Assembly (NCBI GenBank): GCA_002435585.1
Contig: DJDY01000073.1
Location: forward strand, 1-7,647
From: Lachnospira sp. UBA5912
Lineage (GTDB): Bacteria > Bacillota > Clostridia > Lachnospirales > Lachnospiraceae
Length of the DNA: 7,647 nucleotides
Direction of reading: 5' to 3'
The position numbers were made by a program, and so were the translations under genes. Shown here piece by piece: positions 6,277 through 7,647 of this stretch; position 1 is the first letter of the stretch; the number at the start of each line of letters is the position of its first letter. Under the pieces are notes generated by a model. It did no database searches. It saw nothing but the letters and a program-made list of their open reading frames with translations, and had not been told where the DNA came from.

Positions 6277-6370
6277 ACTTTGTATATATTTTCATATACA
6301 ACTTATGTATATTCCCATATATATCACTTGTATAATTCCATACACACTCCCTTATGTATCCCTTGTATAA
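6277..6370. repeat. Degenerate ~24-bp tandem repeats upstream of the SseB-family promoter
   Basis: On the plus strand three consecutive units start with ACTT and share a TGTATA-rich core followed by a CATA-type end: 6277-6300, 6301-6325 and 6326-6349. They are followed by two shorter versions, CCTTATGTATC (6350-6360) and CCTTGTATAA (6361-6370). Unit length is 24-25 bp, then about 11 bp. The array ends five bases before the -35 box of the SseB-family gene on the minus strand. It may be a multi-site operator or a slowly decaying microsatellite-like tract. Confidence 0.45.
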
Positions 6371-6414
6371 ATATTTAATATCACTTTCAGGCTTTATAAC
6401 TTTTAATATTCTGA

Positions 6415-7455
6415 TTACAAACTTTTATGCGTAAAATATACCTTCCAGTCACTTATATTTTTACTATGTGTAAGACACAACATCGACATGATACGAGCCT
6501 GCTCTGCGCTCATATTGGAAGCTGCTATACAGCTGTCATACTCTTCCTGAGCCATATCTGCTGCATCATATCCACTACTGCACAATATAACGACAGGAAT
6601 AGAGGCTGCTGCATCCTTTACAAGCTGTGACATAGCTGGTGAAAGACTGCCATCACTGTTTTCTGTTACAACAACAACACCCTCGCTTGTATTAAATACT
6701 TTTTCTGCTGTATAAGCATCATTACCGGCATAATCATAAACAATATTGACATAAGGAAGCGAATTAATACCAGATATATCTATGACATCAATGTCTGTAA
6801 GCCCGCTTATAATCATATAATTACTGCTGCTATTATCTGTTGTGCCCGCAACTAAATTTCCTGCAATATCATTATCATTTACAGCTGCATTAAGAGCTTC
6901 TGCAAATGTTGCCTTATAATCGATATTTTTAGCATCCTCTCTTATGAGCAGTATTTTCCTTGAAGTATTGATGGTATGCTGTAAAAGATATGCCATCTGT
7001 TCATATACACGGCTTCTTACTGACACAATCACCGATTCTGCATCTGTGTTACAATTCTCCTGTACTTTTTTTACAATAGCAAGCATATCCGAAGTATCAT
7101 CAAAATCCCTTGTTTCCTGTATACACTCTATATCAGCCTGTGATTTATAATCATCAGCATTAATCATATCACTTATACTTCCATATGTGCCTATAACTAT
7201 AATCTTATTATCTGTCACCTGCTCTGTTTTACTGCTGCTATCTCCACCTGCACCAGCAGACGAATTATCATCAGACGTACTTTCATCAGTATTCTGCTCT
7301 GCTGCCACCAGCTCCTCATCTGCATCCTTCATATACTGCATTGGATTAGCTACGAAACCACATCCCGCCAGTGCCCCACCAAGAAGACATATTCCAAGTA
7401 ATATAGCTGCATGTTTTCTTTTATTTTTGTTCTTGTTATGACTTAGCTGCTTCAT
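6415..7455 (-). CDS. Asparaginase-fold lipoprotein with a degenerate active site
   Basis: This 346-residue protein starts with a basic stretch, a hydrophobic run and a lipobox LAGC, so Cys32 would be lipidated and the protein anchored outside the membrane. A Ser/Asp/Glu-rich linker (about 51-82) follows. From about 84 to the end the sequence follows bacterial type II asparaginases: VIGTYGSIS (glycine-rich loop), VKKVQENCNTD, VIVSVRSRVYEQMAYLL, LPYVNIVYDYAGNDAY, GVVVVTENSDGSL, IPVVILCSSGYD, and the C-terminal MSAEQARIMSMLCLTHSK. The catalytic sites are altered. The first Thr is Ser93, the Thr-Asp pair of THGTDTMEE is Ser148-Arg149, and no lysine exists between 181 and 252 where the catalytic Lys belongs. 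It is therefore probably a non-catalytic, ligand-binding or structural relative of AnsZ-type lipoprotein asparaginases. GAGGAA nine bases before the ATG at 7455 fixes the start; the frame itself opens at 7488. Confidence 0.8.
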   Translation of the reverse strand: MKQLSHNKNKNKRKHAAILLGICLLGGALAGCGFVANPMQYMKDADEELVAAEQNTDESTSDDNSSAGAGGDSSSKTEQVTDNKIIVIGTYGSISDMINADDYKSQADIECIQETRDFDDTSDMLAIVKKVQENCNTDAESVIVSVRSRVYEQMAYLLQHTINTSRKILLIREDAKNIDYKATFAEALNAAVNDNDIAGNLVAGTTDNSSSNYMIISGLTDIDVIDISGINSLPYVNIVYDYAGNDAYTAEKVFNTSEGVVVVTENSDGSLSPAMSQLVKDAAASIPVVILCSSGYDAADMAQEEYDSCIAASNMSAEQARIMSMLCLTHSKNISDWKVYFTHKSL

Positions 7456-7647
7456 TTTATATATTTCCTCATTCCTACACAACAGCATTTCTTATTCTAC
7501 TGTTAACCTTATTAAATACATTTAACAATACAATACAGATATTACTGCACTGTAATATATTAATATTACACGAAATCTGGATATAGTTCCACTGGTAAAG
7601 TGAGTTTTCATAATAATTTTATAGTATATTACTGTTTAGCACACATT
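7456..7647. other. Upstream region of the lipoprotein gene, up to the window edge
   Basis: These 192 bp are very A+T-rich and hold no gene. TGTAATAT (7551-7558) and ATATTACA (7563-7570) form a perfect 8-bp inverted repeat with a 4-bp centre, and TGTTAA (7501-7506) pairs with TTAACA (7522-7527). I could not find a -35/-10 pair with correct spacing for the lipoprotein gene. Its promoter may be non-consensus or lie beyond the window. Confidence 0.4.

Noticed and set aside
6944..7441. Plus-strand frames opposite the lipoprotein gene
   Set aside because: Ser/Cys/Thr-rich translations complementary to a clear coding gene, with no ribosome binding sites.
7456..7488. Eleven-residue extension before the lipoprotein signal sequence
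   Set aside because: MKQLSHNKNK at 7455 gives a normal lipoprotein signal peptide and has GAGGAA at proper spacing.
7500..7528. BirA-like operator (CTGTTAACC and ATTTAACAA)
   Set aside because: The arms resemble the biotin-repressor box, but the right arm is poor and the spacer is about 11 bp rather than the usual 14-16. The gene behind it is not a biotin gene.
7597..7609. 13-bp exact match to the hydrolase ribosome binding region at 1787-1799
   Set aside because: A 13-bp match somewhere in 7.6 kb of A+T-rich DNA is near chance expectation, and no start codon follows the second copy.

Overview
The window is about two-thirds A+T and looks like chromosome from a low-GC Firmicute, most likely a gut Lachnospiraceae (Lachnospira/Eubacterium eligens-like or a relative). 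This rests on the set of protein families, the strong use of ATA and AGA codons and the purine-rich ribosome binding sites. It was not tested by a database search. There is no transposase, phage gene, tRNA, rRNA or CRISPR array.

Layout: six protein genes, five on the minus strand and one on the plus strand. From left to right they are: (1) a YerC/YecD-type TrpR-related DNA-binding protein (276-584, minus); (2) a YcdX-type PHP-domain phosphatase with a complete metal-ligand set (770-1489, minus); (3) a secreted protein with a long coiled coil fused to a SleB-type cell-wall hydrolase domain (1803-2912, plus); (4) a two-domain intracellular GH43 glycosidase (3185-4858, minus); (5) an SseB-family protein (5161-6126, minus); (6) a lipoprotein with an asparaginase fold whose catalytic residues are mostly replaced or missing (6415-7455, minus). 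For four of the five minus-strand genes the real start lies inside the longest open frame, and a ribosome binding site fixes it.

Most genes appear to be separate transcription units. Intergenic gaps are 170-310 bases, plausible sigma-A promoters can be read in front of five genes, and long palindromic hairpins followed by a T-run lie downstream of the yerC-like gene and the SseB-family gene. I see no shared pathway. The themes are regulation, envelope remodelling (the hydrolase and the lipoprotein) and plant-glycan use (GH43).

The points most worth a second look are the asparaginase-derived lipoprotein with a broken active site, a run of degenerate ~24-bp tandem repeats just upstream of the SseB-gene promoter, and a 126-bp nested palindrome between the convergent hydrolase and GH43 genes. 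An 84-codon open frame without a start codon, encoding a hydrophobic segment, overlaps that palindrome. I found no convincing undescribed multi-gene system.
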